From NCBI GenBank assembly GCA_903861645.1, contig CAIOVE010000098.1:87472-151471 (forward strand): a stretch of 64,000 nucleotides of DNA. The letters are read 5' to 3'. The notes below the pieces were generated by a model. That model worked only from the letters and a program-made list of their open reading frames with translations. It ran no database searches and was not told where the DNA came from. The stretch comes from an uncultured Hyphomicrobiales bacterium (lineage in GTDB: Bacteria > Pseudomonadota > Alphaproteobacteria > Rhizobiales > Beijerinckiaceae). The first letter of the stretch is position 1, and each line of letters opens with the position of its first letter. Below are positions 27,099-36,634 of this stretch, piece after piece. Both the position numbers and the translations under genes were made by a program.

Positions 27099-28082
27099 AT
27101 GAGCCCGCCCAGAATATCGTTTGGATGCACCGTTTACGATCGCATGTTGCCGCTTTACCTGCGCGAGGTCGAGGTCAAGGGTTTCGAGCTTGATTTTCAG
27201 GGCTCGCACGGCGTGCGCGGCGTGCGCGCCATATTCGACGCCATGGGCGCGGGCAAGGGTTTCGACGTCTCGGAAATGTCCAGTTCGGAATACATTTCCG
27301 GGCGCATGCAGGGCGATCGGCGCTTTGTCGCCATTCCCGTCTTTCCGTCGCGCGTGTTTCGTTCGAGCTACACATTCATCAACGCCGATCGCATTCGCCA
27401 TCCGCGCGATCTTCAGGGCGAGCGCATTGGCGTGCCGCTGTTCACCATGACCGCGGCTGTCTTCGCGCGCGGCCATCTGAGCGACGAATATGGCGTGGAT
27501 TTCTCCGACTGCGTTTGGGTGCAGGGCTCGATGTTCGACGGCGGCTCGCATGGCAATCCATCCGCCCCGCCACTGGCGCGCCCGACGCAAATCGAGATCA
27601 ACCACTCGGGCAAATCGCTCAGCGCGCTGCTGGCCGAGGGCGCCATTGACGCGACGCTTGGCGCGCTGATCCCCGACACCTACGGCAAGCAACGCCACGT
27701 GCAGCGGTTATTTCCCGATTACCGTCAGGTGGAGCTGCAATATTTCAAGCGCTCGGGCGTTTTCCCAATCATGCATCTCATTGTCATCAAGCGCGAGGTC
27801 CACGAGCGCCATCCCGAACTCGCGCGCGCCCTGTTTGACGCGTTCAACGCCTCCAAGAACATCGCGCTGGAGCGCATGATGGATGTCGGCAGCCTTCAAT
27901 ACATGGTGCCGTGGCTGACGCAGGACACGGACGAGATCAAGGAAGTCTTCGGCGGCGATCCCTGGCCCTACGGGCTCGAAGCCAACCGCCCGACGCTCGA
28001 GGCCTTGACCCGTTACCTGCATGAACAGGGGCTCACGGCCACGAAGGCGTCCGTGGACGACCTGTTCCTGCCGGTCGGCTAG
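27099..28082 (+). CDS. Periplasmic-binding-fold protein of the 4,5-dihydroxyphthalate decarboxylase-like family
   Basis: 327 residues without a signal peptide. The opening ISFGCTVYDRMLPLYLREV, the FDVSEMSSSEYISG block and GERIGVPLFTMTAAVFARGHLSDEYGV are shared with proteins annotated as 4,5-dihydroxyphthalate decarboxylase and with NMT1-like binding proteins. Lack of an export signal favours an enzyme over a receptor. GAAAGGACAG precedes the ATG. It is 14 bases from the following MFS gene, so the two are likely one operon. If it is a decarboxylase, an aromatic dicarboxylate is a plausible substrate; that is inference. Confidence 0.8.
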   Translation: MSPPRISFGCTVYDRMLPLYLREVEVKGFELDFQGSHGVRGVRAIFDAMGAGKGFDVSEMSSSEYISGRMQGDRRFVAIPVFPSRVFRSSYTFINADRIRHPRDLQGERIGVPLFTMTAAVFARGHLSDEYGVDFSDCVWVQGSMFDGGSHGNPSAPPLARPTQIEINHSGKSLSALLAEGAIDATLGALIPDTYGKQRHVQRLFPDYRQVELQYFKRSGVFPIMHLIVIKREVHERHPELARALFDAFNASKNIALERMMDVGSLQYMVPWLTQDTDEIKEVFGGDPWPYGLEANRPTLEALTRYLHEQGLTATKASVDDLFLPVG

Positions 28083-28096
28083 CGTGGCTCGCGGCC

Positions 28097-29356
28097 ATGA
28101 CCGACGGCGCGCCGAAGCCAGAAAGCGCCTTCAGGTCGTCGGTCAATCTGCTGTTCACGCGACGGTTTGGCGTGTTCTGTCTCGCCAGCCTGCTGTCGAA
28201 CCTGGGCACGTGGGCGCAGCAGGTGGCGCAGCCGTGGTTGCTGCTGAGTCTCGGCGCCTCGTCGATGTTGCTGGGCCTCGACGCCTTCGCCATGGGCGCC
28301 CCCGTGTGGCTGCTGACGCTGGTGGGCGGCGCCCTGGCCGATCGCGGCGATCGTCGCCGCGTCATCGCGTCTTTCCAGTCGATCCAGATGCTGTGCCCGA
28401 TCGCGCTCGTGGCGCTTATATTGTTCGGCGTCATTCAATCGTGGATGGTTGTCGCCTTGTCCGTCGTGGTTGGCGTGACCGACGCGCTGTCGATGCCATC
28501 GTTTCAGACCATCGCGCCGACGATCGTCGATCCCGATCAGTTGCCCTCGGCGCTCGCGTTGAACGCGACGCAATTCAATCTGTCGCGCATCCTCGGGCCG
28601 GCGCTCGCGGGCGTTTTGATGGCAAGCCTTGGCGCCGTGGGTTGCTTCGCGTTGAACGCGGCCTCCTACGCGCCGTTCATTCTCGTCGCGCTGTGGATAT
28701 TGCCGGCGCGAACGCAAGCGGCAACGCCCGCGAACGCCGCGGTCCGTTGGGCGATTCTCGCGGGCTTGCGCGATGTCTACGCCGCGCCGCGTTTGCGAGC
28801 GACGATTTTCATGGTCTTCGCCACGAGCCTCTTGTGCGGCCCGCTCATTACCTTCGCGCCGGTGCTCGTGCGCGACGCCTTTCAGGGCGACGTCACCCAT
28901 TTCAGCCTGATGATCGGGGTCTTTGGCGCTGGCGGGCTGCTGGGAGCGATCGCGTTGCTGGGCGTCGCGCCCGGGCGCGACCGTCGCTGGCTTTGCGTCG
29001 GCGCGGCGGCTTCCCACGCGACCGTTCTGGGTTTCGTCGCCATTGATCCGTGGCTTTGGGCGCTCCCCATCCTTCTCATGCTCTCCGGTTTTTCGATGAC
29101 CATCGCCAACACCTCGGCGAACACGTTCCTGCAATCGACGTCGTCGCCCGGTCTGCGAGGTCACACAGTCAGCGTTTACATGCTGTCGATGCGCGGTGGT
29201 GTTTCCATTGGCAGCCTGATCACGGGCCTGTCGGTGCACGCTATTGGCGTGCGCCACGCGCTGCTGATCAACGCCGCGCTGGCGTTGATCGCCGTCGCCG
29301 CCGTCGGGCGCTTCTGGTTGCGCGCGCCCGCCGCCGGGTCCGCGCCGGCTATTTGA
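28097..29356 (+). CDS. MFS transporter (EntS/MFS_3-like)
   Basis: 419 residues with about 12 hydrophobic segments. The N-terminal part reads FCLASLLSNLGTWAQQVAQPWLLLSLGAS, and the loop GGALADRGDRRRVI is the A-motif between helices 2 and 3. This is the pattern of the enterobactin-exporter-like branch, mostly drug or metabolite exporters. It follows the decarboxylase-like gene by 14 bases. The stop overlaps the end of the convergent SBP gene by 8 bases. Confidence 0.88.
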   Translation: MTDGAPKPESAFRSSVNLLFTRRFGVFCLASLLSNLGTWAQQVAQPWLLLSLGASSMLLGLDAFAMGAPVWLLTLVGGALADRGDRRRVIASFQSIQMLCPIALVALILFGVIQSWMVVALSVVVGVTDALSMPSFQTIAPTIVDPDQLPSALALNATQFNLSRILGPALAGVLMASLGAVGCFALNAASYAPFILVALWILPARTQAATPANAAVRWAILAGLRDVYAAPRLRATIFMVFATSLLCGPLITFAPVLVRDAFQGDVTHFSLMIGVFGAGGLLGAIALLGVAPGRDRRWLCVGAAASHATVLGFVAIDPWLWALPILLMLSGFSMTIANTSANTFLQSTSSPGLRGHTVSVYMLSMRGGVSIGSLITGLSVHAIGVRHALLINAALALIAVAAVGRFWLRAPAAGSAPAI

Positions 29357-30359
29357 CCGACTGCGCCGCCTTCGCGACAAAGCGGCCGTCGAAGGTTGTC
29401 GCGAGGTCGACCTTGGCGTCCTTCAACTCGGGATCGAACTTGGTCAGCATGTCATTGGTCGATTGCATGCCGGCGGGATCGAGCACGCCCGTCAGCGAAT
29501 AGGACGGCTTCGATTTCGTCGCCGCGAGCATGTAGAGCGACTTGTCGCCCAGCAGATATTCCTCCGGCACGGTGGCGGCGATGTCCTCGGCGCTGGCCGA
29601 CTTCAACCATTGCAGCGTTTTGTAAAAGGCTTTGGTCAACGCCTGCACCGTGTTTGGATTGGCGTCGATGAAGCTTTTCCTCATGTAGAGAACCGCGGCG
29701 GGATTGGACCCGCCAAACAGCGCGCGCGTGCCTTCCTCGGTGCGCGTGTCGATGACGACATTCACCTCGCCCGCGCGCTCCAGGAAGGAGATCACGGGTT
29801 CGAGATGCGAGATCGCGTCGATCTCGCCCTTCTGGATCGCGGCGAGCGCCGATTGCGCGCTGCCGATACCGATATAGGAGGCGTCCGATGGCGCGAGGCC
29901 GGCCTTCGCCATGACGAAGTTCATCAGCATGTTGGTGGAGGAGCCCGGCGCGGTGACGCCGATCTTCATACCCTTGAAATCGGCGGGGCCGGACCACTTG
30001 CGGTCCTTCTTCACGCCAACGCCGATGCCGGGAAAGCGGCCGAGCTCGATGACCGCGCGGATGTCCTGCCCCTTCGCCTGCATGCGGATGGTGTGTTCAT
30101 AGGCGCCCGTGACCACGTCGACGGAGCCGCCGACCAGCGCCTGCAACGACTTGGCGCCGCCGGCGAAATCGGTGATCTCGACGTCGAGCCCCTGTTCCTT
30201 GAAGAAGCCCTTCCGCTCGGCGATCGTCAGCGGCAGATAGTAGAGCAGGGCCTTGCCGCCGACGCCCAGCGCGATGTTCTTCTTCTCGGGCGCCTGCGCG
30301 AAGGCGCTGGCCGAGGCGAGCAGCGCGGCGAGCGCCGCGGCGAACTTGATCAATCGCAT
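29349..30359 (-). CDS. ABC transporter substrate-binding protein (NMT1/SsuA-like)
   Basis: 336 residues. Signal peptide about 22 residues (ASAFAQ). Family blocks are LPLTIAERKGFFKEQGLDVEI and FKGMKIGVTAPGSSTNMLMNF, with the SALAAIQKGEIDAI segment. Last gene of a minus-strand operon after the amidohydrolase, the hydrolase and the MetE-like enzyme (gaps of 21, 12 and 23 bases). The double permease at 34850 is the only ABC permease nearby, but belongs to a different (iron/thiamine-type) class. Confidence 0.9.
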   Translation of the reverse strand: MRLIKFAAALAALLASASAFAQAPEKKNIALGVGGKALLYYLPLTIAERKGFFKEQGLDVEITDFAGGAKSLQALVGGSVDVVTGAYEHTIRMQAKGQDIRAVIELGRFPGIGVGVKKDRKWSGPADFKGMKIGVTAPGSSTNMLMNFVMAKAGLAPSDASYIGIGSAQSALAAIQKGEIDAISHLEPVISFLERAGEVNVVIDTRTEEGTRALFGGSNPAAVLYMRKSFIDANPNTVQALTKAFYKTLQWLKSASAEDIAATVPEEYLLGDKSLYMLAATKSKPSYSLTGVLDPAGMQSTNDMLTKFDPELKDAKVDLATTFDGRFVAKAAQSVK

Positions 30360-30382
30360 GTTTCCCTCCCCACGCACGCGGC

Positions 30383-31498
30383 TCAGACCGCGCTTCCCCA
30401 GACTTCCGTCGCCGTTTCGACGATCAGTTCGAGCTTGCGGCGCTCGATATCCTCGGTGATCTTGTTGCCGCCGCTGGTGCTGGCGAAGCCGCATTGCGGC
30501 GACAGGCACAACTGATCGAGCGCGATGTATTTCGTCGCCTCGTCGATCCGGCGCTTGAGATCGTCCTTGGTCTCCATCGTCGCGAGCTTGGAGCTGACGA
30601 GGCCCAGCACGACCTTCTTGCCCTTGGGCACGTAGCGCAGCGGCGCGAAGCCGCCGGAGCGCTCGTCGTCGAATTCGAGGAAGAAACCGTCGACGTCGAC
30701 GATGTTGAACACCGCTTCCGCGACGGGATCGTAGCCGCCCGACGCCATCCACATGCTCTCGTGGTTGCCTCGGCAGGTGTGCATGGTGACGGTCAGATGT
30801 TCGGGCCTGCCGGCGATCAGCGAATTGATGACGCGCGCGTAGAACTCGGGCAGCTTCTCCGGATCCTCGCCGTCGTTCGCCACCTGCTTGCGGATGTCCG
30901 CGTCGCAGAGATTGGCGAAGGAGACGTCGTCGATCTGGATATATTCCGCGCCCGCCTTTACGAGATCGGCGATTTCCGCCCGGTATCCCGTCGCGACATC
31001 GGCCCAGAACTCGGCCATGTCGGGATAGGCCTTTTCGTCGACGACCTTGCGACCGCCGCGCATGTGCAGATAGGTCGCCGCCGGCATGCAGAACTTCGCG
31101 ACCTTCTTCGTTACCGATTTCAGATACTGGAAATGGTCGAGCATGATCGGCTTCGAGCGCCGCACCTTGTCGTTCACGACCAGCATGGAACGGGTCTCCG
31201 CCGTGGAGCCGTCCTTGCCCTGAAATTTCGCCGCGTATTGCGAATGGGTCGCGACCACGCCGTCGAAGCCGGTGAGGAAATCCGTGTGCCACATCGCGCG
31301 CCGGAACTCGCCGTCGGTGATCGACGTGAGCCCGGCGGACTCCTGTAGTTTGACAACGTCCGCGATGCAGCGATCCTCGATCGCGCGCAACGCCTCGCGG
31401 GTGATCTCGCCCTTTTGCGCCTTAAAGCGCGCCTGCTTTAACTCATCCGGGCGCAGCAGGCTGCCGACGTGGTCGGCGCGATAGGGTCCCTTGGCCAT
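30383..31498 (-). CDS. MetE-like cobalamin-independent methyltransferase (catalytic domain only)
   Basis: 371 residues, paralogue of the cassette A enzyme. Zinc ligands are visible in TMHTCRGNHESM (His-x-Cys) and SPQCGFAS (Cys), and the opening RADHVGSLLRPDEL and the SITDGEFRR block match. As there, the N-terminal half of true MetE is missing. The ATG at 31496-31498 is preferred to a TTG three codons upstream. Sits between the alpha/beta hydrolase and an SBP in one operon. It may move a methyl group from an imported methylated compound to an acceptor such as homocysteine; this is inferred. Confidence 0.88.
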   Translation of the reverse strand: MAKGPYRADHVGSLLRPDELKQARFKAQKGEITREALRAIEDRCIADVVKLQESAGLTSITDGEFRRAMWHTDFLTGFDGVVATHSQYAAKFQGKDGSTAETRSMLVVNDKVRRSKPIMLDHFQYLKSVTKKVAKFCMPAATYLHMRGGRKVVDEKAYPDMAEFWADVATGYRAEIADLVKAGAEYIQIDDVSFANLCDADIRKQVANDGEDPEKLPEFYARVINSLIAGRPEHLTVTMHTCRGNHESMWMASGGYDPVAEAVFNIVDVDGFFLEFDDERSGGFAPLRYVPKGKKVVLGLVSSKLATMETKDDLKRRIDEATKYIALDQLCLSPQCGFASTSGGNKITEDIERRKLELIVETATEVWGSAV

Positions 31499-31510
31499 GC
31501 GATCCAATCC

Positions 31511-32212
31511 TTACCAATGCATCCAGCGGCGCAGCGCGTCGGTGAGAACATCGGGCTGCTCGACGGGCGTGAAATGTCCACTGTCCTCGATGATCTCCAG
31601 CTTCGCGCCGGGGATCATCGCGGCGAAAGCCTCGTGGCTGGGCACATCGCTCCATTCGTCCTGCTGGCCAACGGCGACAAGCGTCGGGCACCTGAAGCCC
31701 GACAACAGGGGCCGCGCGTCGGGGCGGCCGAGCAGGGCGCGGATTTGACCCGCGAAAATGTCGGGCGTCGCGCGGCACACCATGTCCGTCAGCGGTCCGA
31801 CGATGGCCGGGTCGGCGCGATGCGCCGCGTTGAGCATCGGCGGCAGCCAGACGTCGCAAAGCGCCTTCATGCCCTTCTCGTAGGCGAGATCGACCAGCGT
31901 TTGACGTTTCTCGGCCTCGCCCGGCGCGGCGGGCGTCACGGCCGTGTCCAGCAGGCAGACGCGCTCGACGCGCTCGGGCGCCAGCGCCATGATGCGCAGC
32001 AGCGCGCGGCCGCCCATCGAGAAGCCGCAGGCCGAAAACTTCTCGGGCGCGTGCGCCAGCACCTTTTCTGCCATGGCCGTCATGGAATCGAGGCCGAAGA
32101 AGTCGAGCACGCGGACGTCGAATTCATCCGACAACGCGACGCGCTGCTTCTCGAACGTGTAGGCGTCGCACAGCAGGCCAGGCAGCAGATAAAGAACGGG
32201 GCGGGTGGTCAT
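31511..32212 (-). CDS. Alpha/beta-fold hydrolase
   Basis: 233 residues. LYLLPGLLCDAYTF is the oxyanion-side opening, CGFSMGGRALL carries the nucleophile serine, QQDEWSD the acid, and EDSGHFTPVEQP the histidine, so the triad is complete. Family members cleave esters, lactones or C-C bonds. Lies 21 bases after the amidohydrolase gene and 12 before the MetE-like gene, in one operon. Confidence 0.9.
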   Translation of the reverse strand: MTTRPVLYLLPGLLCDAYTFEKQRVALSDEFDVRVLDFFGLDSMTAMAEKVLAHAPEKFSACGFSMGGRALLRIMALAPERVERVCLLDTAVTPAAPGEAEKRQTLVDLAYEKGMKALCDVWLPPMLNAAHRADPAIVGPLTDMVCRATPDIFAGQIRALLGRPDARPLLSGFRCPTLVAVGQQDEWSDVPSHEAFAAMIPGAKLEIIEDSGHFTPVEQPDVLTDALRRWMHW

Positions 32213-32233
32213 GTCGGACTGTTTCCTCGGCGG

Positions 32234-33193
32234 TCAGAGCTTGAGCAGGCGCGTCGCGTTGCCCGACAGCATCTTGGTCATGTCATCGCGCGAAATCTGC
32301 AGGGTCTTCAGCCAGTCCATGCCCGGCTTGTTGGACACGAAGGGCCAGTCGATCGCGAAGATGATGTGATCCATGCCCATTTCCATCATCGAGGTGACAA
32401 GCGCCGGCGTCGAGAAATGGCCTGACGTGGTGATGTAAAAGTTCTTGCAGAACGTGCCGCGGAAATCCATCGGCTTGGCGCCGGGACGGCGCAGCGCCTG
32501 ATCGATGCGCCAGAGCTGGTAGGGCAGGGTCTCGCCGAAATGGCCGAGGATCACCTTGAAGTTCGGGTGTTTCTCGAACAGGCGCGAAAGGATCAGCCGG
32601 ATCGCCTGCGTGGCCGTTTCGACGGTGTAGCCCCAGGCCGCGCGCACGACCTGCGGAAAGTCGGCCGCGTATTTGTCGTAATAGAGCGCGGAAACGTCCT
32701 TGTTGGGGAACGAGGGGTGGAAATAGACCGGCACGTCGAGCTTTTCGGCGACCTCGTAGATGCACCAGAACCGCTCGTCGTCATGAAACACGCCATTGGT
32801 CATGCCGTGGATCATGGCGCCCTTGAAACCGAGCTGCGTGACCGCGCGCTCAAGCTCGCGGGCCGCTTCCTCCGGCGCCTCGGTCGGGATGCAGGCGAAG
32901 GCGGCGAAGCGGGTGGGGTGTTTGGCGACCGCCTCGGCCAGCCGGTTGTTGGCGCCGCGCGCGATGGCGGCGGCGATGCTGGCGTCGAGTTTCTGCGCGC
33001 CCGGCGCGCCAAGCGACAGCACCTGCATGTCCACGCCGGATTCGTCCATTTCCTTCAGGCGCAATTCGCCGAGATCGTATAGCCGCGCCAGCAGCGAGTC
33101 GCCGCGGATGCCCTCTTGCCCGGAGACATGGCTGAACAATTCGCGGTCCCAGTAATGTTCCTCGATGGCGATGACGGGGATATTGTTGAACAC
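32234..33193 (-). CDS. Amidohydrolase 2 family protein (ACMSD-like)
   Basis: 319 residues of the TIM-barrel amidohydrolase-2 family, which includes decarboxylases such as ACMSD and gamma-resorcylate decarboxylase. The metal site is suggested by the AIEEHYW start (Glu-x-His type ligands), VYFHPSFP, ILGHFGETLPY and IIFAIDWPF (late Asp). The start is GTG at 33191-33193, with GGGAGG 7 bases before it; no ATG fits. First gene of the operon running to 29349. May decarboxylate or hydrolyse a ring or carboxylate intermediate. Confidence 0.88.
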   Translation of the reverse strand: MFNNIPVIAIEEHYWDRELFSHVSGQEGIRGDSLLARLYDLGELRLKEMDESGVDMQVLSLGAPGAQKLDASIAAAIARGANNRLAEAVAKHPTRFAAFACIPTEAPEEAARELERAVTQLGFKGAMIHGMTNGVFHDDERFWCIYEVAEKLDVPVYFHPSFPNKDVSALYYDKYAADFPQVVRAAWGYTVETATQAIRLILSRLFEKHPNFKVILGHFGETLPYQLWRIDQALRRPGAKPMDFRGTFCKNFYITTSGHFSTPALVTSMMEMGMDHIIFAIDWPFVSNKPGMDWLKTLQISRDDMTKMLSGNATRLLKL

Positions 33194-33361
33194 TGGGGAG
33201 CCTCCCGCTCGGTGGATTGCGTATCGCCGACTTATACGCGTGGCTGCCGCGTCCTCCAATGGAAAACGGCGCCGCCGCCGAGCCAGATTGACAGGGCCGC
33301 CGACCGACGCCTAGCGTGCGGCCAAGCGCCCGCCGACGCGGCGCGCGACAAGGGACGGGAA

Positions 33362-34438
33362 ATGCGGTTTGGCATCTGGTCGCCGACCAATCCACGCGAC
33401 GGCGTGTCGATGGTCGAGCTCTATCGCCAGCAGGTCGAGGAAGTGGTTGTCGCCGAGGAATGCGGCTTCGATCACTACTGGTTCTATGAGCATCACGTCT
33501 CGCCCTCCGGCCCCATGCCCTCGCCCAACCTGATGATCGCCGCGGCCGGCGAGCGCACCAGCCGCATTCGTCTCGGCACGATGGTCAACATCCTGCCCTA
33601 TCGGCATCCGCTGATCGCCGCCGAGGAGGCGGCGATGCTCGACACGCTGACGAACGGGCGTCTCGACTGGGGCGTCGGGCGTGGGCTCAAGCCCATCGAA
33701 TTCGAGGCTTTCTGTCTTTCTCAGGCGAAGTCGCGCGAGGCTTTTCTGGAGCATGTGGAGGTGCTGCGGCGTGTCTGGGCCGACGAGAATTTCGAATTTC
33801 ACGGCCAGCACTTCCACATCAACAAGCAATCGCCGCTGTGCCCGCCCGTCGTGCAGCGCCCGCACCCGCCGCTCTATGTCAGCGCGCAGAGCGAGGAATC
33901 GCTGCGTTGGGCGGCGGAAAACGACGTCTATTTCTGCCAGATCGACGCGTTGATCGAGGAGGCGCGGCTCGATGGCGATTTCTATCGCGCCATCCAGACC
34001 GCCAACGGCGCGCCGCCGCGCGCCCGCCAGATCATCACGCGCGAGGTCTACGTGGCGCCGACCATGGAGATCGCCCGCGAGGAATCGCGCGAATGGCTGC
34101 TGCGCTACTGGCAGTTGTGGCGGCGTTACGCCCAGTTGACCCATCAGGGCCAGATGCCGCTCGAATACCAGAAATGGCGCGAGCGCGCGCCCATGCTCGC
34201 CGACATGAGTTTCGACGAACTCAACGAGCGTGGCCTGATCATGGTCGGAACGCCCGAGCATGTCGCCGCGCGCATGATCGAGCACATGGAAGGTCTCGAC
34301 CTCGCCGCCATGGCTTGCGTGTTCAAGTTTGGCGGCATGCCCTATGACATGGTGCTGCGCTCGATGCGCCTCTTCGCCAGCGAGGTGATGCCCGTCGTCA
34401 AGGCCGCCATGCGGCCGGAGCTGCGCGGCGCCGCCTGA
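33362..34438 (+). CDS. LLM-class flavin-dependent oxidoreductase
   Basis: 358 residues, luciferase-like fold. MRFGIWSPTNP opening, HYWFYEHHVSPSGPMPSPNL, RLGTMVNILPYRHPL and GRLDWGVGRGL are typical FMN-dependent monooxygenase segments. It is less like SsuD than the cassette A enzyme. Divergent from the amidohydrolase operon with 168 bases between. Followed by a VOC gene (29 bases) and a double permease (28 bases). FMNH2 must come from a reductase encoded elsewhere. Confidence 0.9.
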   Translation: MRFGIWSPTNPRDGVSMVELYRQQVEEVVVAEECGFDHYWFYEHHVSPSGPMPSPNLMIAAAGERTSRIRLGTMVNILPYRHPLIAAEEAAMLDTLTNGRLDWGVGRGLKPIEFEAFCLSQAKSREAFLEHVEVLRRVWADENFEFHGQHFHINKQSPLCPPVVQRPHPPLYVSAQSEESLRWAAENDVYFCQIDALIEEARLDGDFYRAIQTANGAPPRARQIITREVYVAPTMEIAREESREWLLRYWQLWRRYAQLTHQGQMPLEYQKWRERAPMLADMSFDELNERGLIMVGTPEHVAARMIEHMEGLDLAAMACVFKFGGMPYDMVLRSMRLFASEVMPVVKAAMRPELRGAA

Positions 34439-34467
34439 AGCCTTCAACGAAAACCGGAGCAAACCCC

Positions 34468-34821
34468 ATGCTGAAACGCGTGCAAAGCGTCTATTACACG
34501 GTCAAGGACATGAATCGCGCGGTGGACTTCTACCAGAATGTCTTTGGCATGAAGCTGAAGTTCCGCGACGGCGACAAATGGGCCCAGTTCGATGGCGGCA
34601 ACGTCAGCGTCGCGCTCAGCTCGCCCGAGGAATCCGCCAGCATGGAAGGCGGCGCCGTCGTCGCGCTCGAGGTCGACAACATGGCCGACTACGAGGCGAA
34701 GCTGAAAGCCGCCGGCGCCGTCGTCATCCAGCGCCGCGACATGGGTTCGCACGGCTCCGTCGTCGCCTTCCGCGACACCGAGGGCAACATCGTCCAATTG
34801 TTCGCCAAGGCGGCGCCTTGA
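34468..34821 (+). CDS. VOC superfamily (glyoxalase/dioxygenase-fold) protein
   Basis: 117 residues forming one vicinal-oxygen-chelate module: LKRVQSVYYTVKDMNRAVDFYQNVFGMKL start, ending FRDTEGNIVQLFAK. The VALEVDNMADYEAKLKAAG middle is standard. Some expected metal ligands are not obvious: no His in the first strand where glyoxalase I has one. GGAG lies 8 bases before the ATG. Located in the LLM operon of cassette B; may isomerise or protect an intermediate. Confidence 0.85.
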   Translation: MLKRVQSVYYTVKDMNRAVDFYQNVFGMKLKFRDGDKWAQFDGGNVSVALSSPEESASMEGGAVVALEVDNMADYEAKLKAAGAVVIQRRDMGSHGSVVAFRDTEGNIVQLFAKAAP

Positions 34822-34849
34822 TCGACGCAAGCGCGGATCGCCCGACGTC

Positions 34850-36634
34850 ATGACGTTGTCGACGCACTTGGAGGGGACCGCCACGGAAGGCGGCGGGCTG
34901 GCGCGTGGCCTGCCGATGACAATCTTCGGCGTCGTATTTGGTCTGGTCGTCTGGATCGCCGCGGCGCCCTTCATCATGCTGCTTTACAGCTCCCTGTCCT
35001 CGGACAAGGACAAGCTGCCCTATGAATCCACGCGGCTCTCGCTCGACAATTACATCGCCGTCCTCGCCGACGGACGCAATCTCGAACTGCTGGCGACGAC
35101 GGCGGCCTTCACCATTGGCGCGACCGTCATCGGCGTGGGGCTGGCGATATTCTTCGCCTGGCTGATCGAACGCACCGATGTTTTCGCGCGGCGTTTCCTG
35201 TTCGTCGCCATGCTCACGCCCATGGCCATTCCGAGCATGATCTACGCGATGGCGTGGATTCAGCTCTGCGGCCCCAATAATGGACTCGTCAACGCCACGC
35301 TGGTCAATCTTGGCCTCGGATTCCTGCAAATCAATGTGTTCTCGCTGCCGAGCATGATCGTCGTTCAGGGGCTCGCGCTCGCCTCGCACGCCTATCTGTT
35401 GATCGCTATTTCGTTCCGCAATTTCGACACGAGCTTCGAGGAGCAGGCGTTCATGTGCGGGCGCGGCCGCTTCGCCACGGTTGTCGGCATAACCCTGCCC
35501 ATGCTGAAGCCGGCGCTGCTCGCCGCGGGCCTTTTCTTCACCGTGGTCTCGATGGAGACCTTCGATATTCCGATCACGCTGGGCCTGACGTCGCATGTGC
35601 GGGTCGTCAGCACGTCGATCTATTGGGCGACGCATCCAGAAAGCGGGCGCCTGCCTGATTATGGCGTGGCGAGCGCGCTGGCGGTGGGCCTCGTCGCCAT
35701 CGCCTACGCGTTGATCAGCCTCTATACGCGCGCCACGCGCGACGCCAGGCGCTTCGTGTCCATCACCGCGCGCGGCTTTCGCCCGCGGCCCATTCCACTG
35801 GGTCCGTGGCGCTGGCCGCTCTTCGCCGTCGCCATGATCTTTGTCGTCGTGGCGGTGGGCTTGCCGCTGTTCATCCTGATCTGGCGTTCGCTGCTGCGGT
35901 TTTATCAATATCCATCGCTGGTCGCGCTTAATCAGCTCAACCTGAACGCGTATCGTAGCGTCTTCGCCGATGTCGACATGCCCGGCGTTATCGCCAACAC
36001 ATTTGGCCTTTCAGTTGGCTCGGCCGCCGCGGTCGTCGTGCTCGCCGCGGCCATCGCGTGGCAAACGGTGCGCGGCCCGGCGAGCCCCGCGTGGCGCGAA
36101 AGGCTCAACCGTCTCGCGTTCTTTCCGCAATCGATTCCCGGCGTCGTCGTCGGTCTCGCGCTGATCTTCATTTATCTCTGGTTGCCCATTCCCATCTACG
36201 GCACGCTGTGGATCATGGGGCTCGCCATGGTCACGCGCTTTCTGGCCTATGCCGTGGGCTCGGCCATCGCGGCGCAGTTGCAGATATCCGGCGAGCTGGA
36301 GGAGGCCGCGCGCATCGCGGGCGCGAGCCGCGCCTTCACCTACTGGCGCGTCGTGCTGCCGCTGGTGACGCCCGCGCTCGTGGCGACTTTTCTCTGGGTG
36401 CTCATTCACATCGTGCGCGAGCTTGGCCTGTCGCTGATGCTCTACACGCTGCAATCGCAGGTGCTGTCGACCAAGATCTGGCTTCTGTGGGAGAATGGCC
36501 GCGTCGCCGACGCCTGCGCCACCGGCGTGCTGACGGTTCTCGGCCTTCTGGCCTTGCTCGGCGCGCCGGCGCTGGCGCGACTCGCGCGCGGCGGCTGGCG
36601 CGTGGTGGCGACGCGCCAGGGACGCGTCGCCTAG
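34850..36634 (+). CDS. ABC transporter permease, two fused domains (iron(III)/thiamine type)
   Basis: 594 residues with about 12 membrane helices in two homologous halves. Each half has an EAA coupling loop: EEQAFMCGRGRFATVVGITLP (about residues 200-220) and EEAARIAGASRAFTYWRVVLP (about 483-503). This is the FbpB/ThiP plan, in which one protein forms the whole membrane pore. Neither an ATPase nor an FbpA-like receptor is nearby; the only ABC ATPase of the window belongs to Mla. Its stop shares a CTAG with the convergent metal SBP gene. Confidence 0.9.
   Translation: MTLSTHLEGTATEGGGLARGLPMTIFGVVFGLVVWIAAAPFIMLLYSSLSSDKDKLPYESTRLSLDNYIAVLADGRNLELLATTAAFTIGATVIGVGLAIFFAWLIERTDVFARRFLFVAMLTPMAIPSMIYAMAWIQLCGPNNGLVNATLVNLGLGFLQINVFSLPSMIVVQGLALASHAYLLIAISFRNFDTSFEEQAFMCGRGRFATVVGITLPMLKPALLAAGLFFTVVSMETFDIPITLGLTSHVRVVSTSIYWATHPESGRLPDYGVASALAVGLVAIAYALISLYTRATRDARRFVSITARGFRPRPIPLGPWRWPLFAVAMIFVVVAVGLPLFILIWRSLLRFYQYPSLVALNQLNLNAYRSVFADVDMPGVIANTFGLSVGSAAAVVVLAAAIAWQTVRGPASPAWRERLNRLAFFPQSIPGVVVGLALIFIYLWLPIPIYGTLWIMGLAMVTRFLAYAVGSAIAAQLQISGELEEAARIAGASRAFTYWRVVLPLVTPALVATFLWVLIHIVRELGLSLMLYTLQSQVLSTKIWLLWENGRVADACATGVLTVLGLLALLGAPALARLARGGWRVVATRQGRVA

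Noticed and set aside
26933..27193. 86-codon frame in the divergent region before the decarboxylase-like gene
   Set aside because: It overlaps the start of that gene in another frame, is Arg/Ala-rich and has no ribosome site of note.
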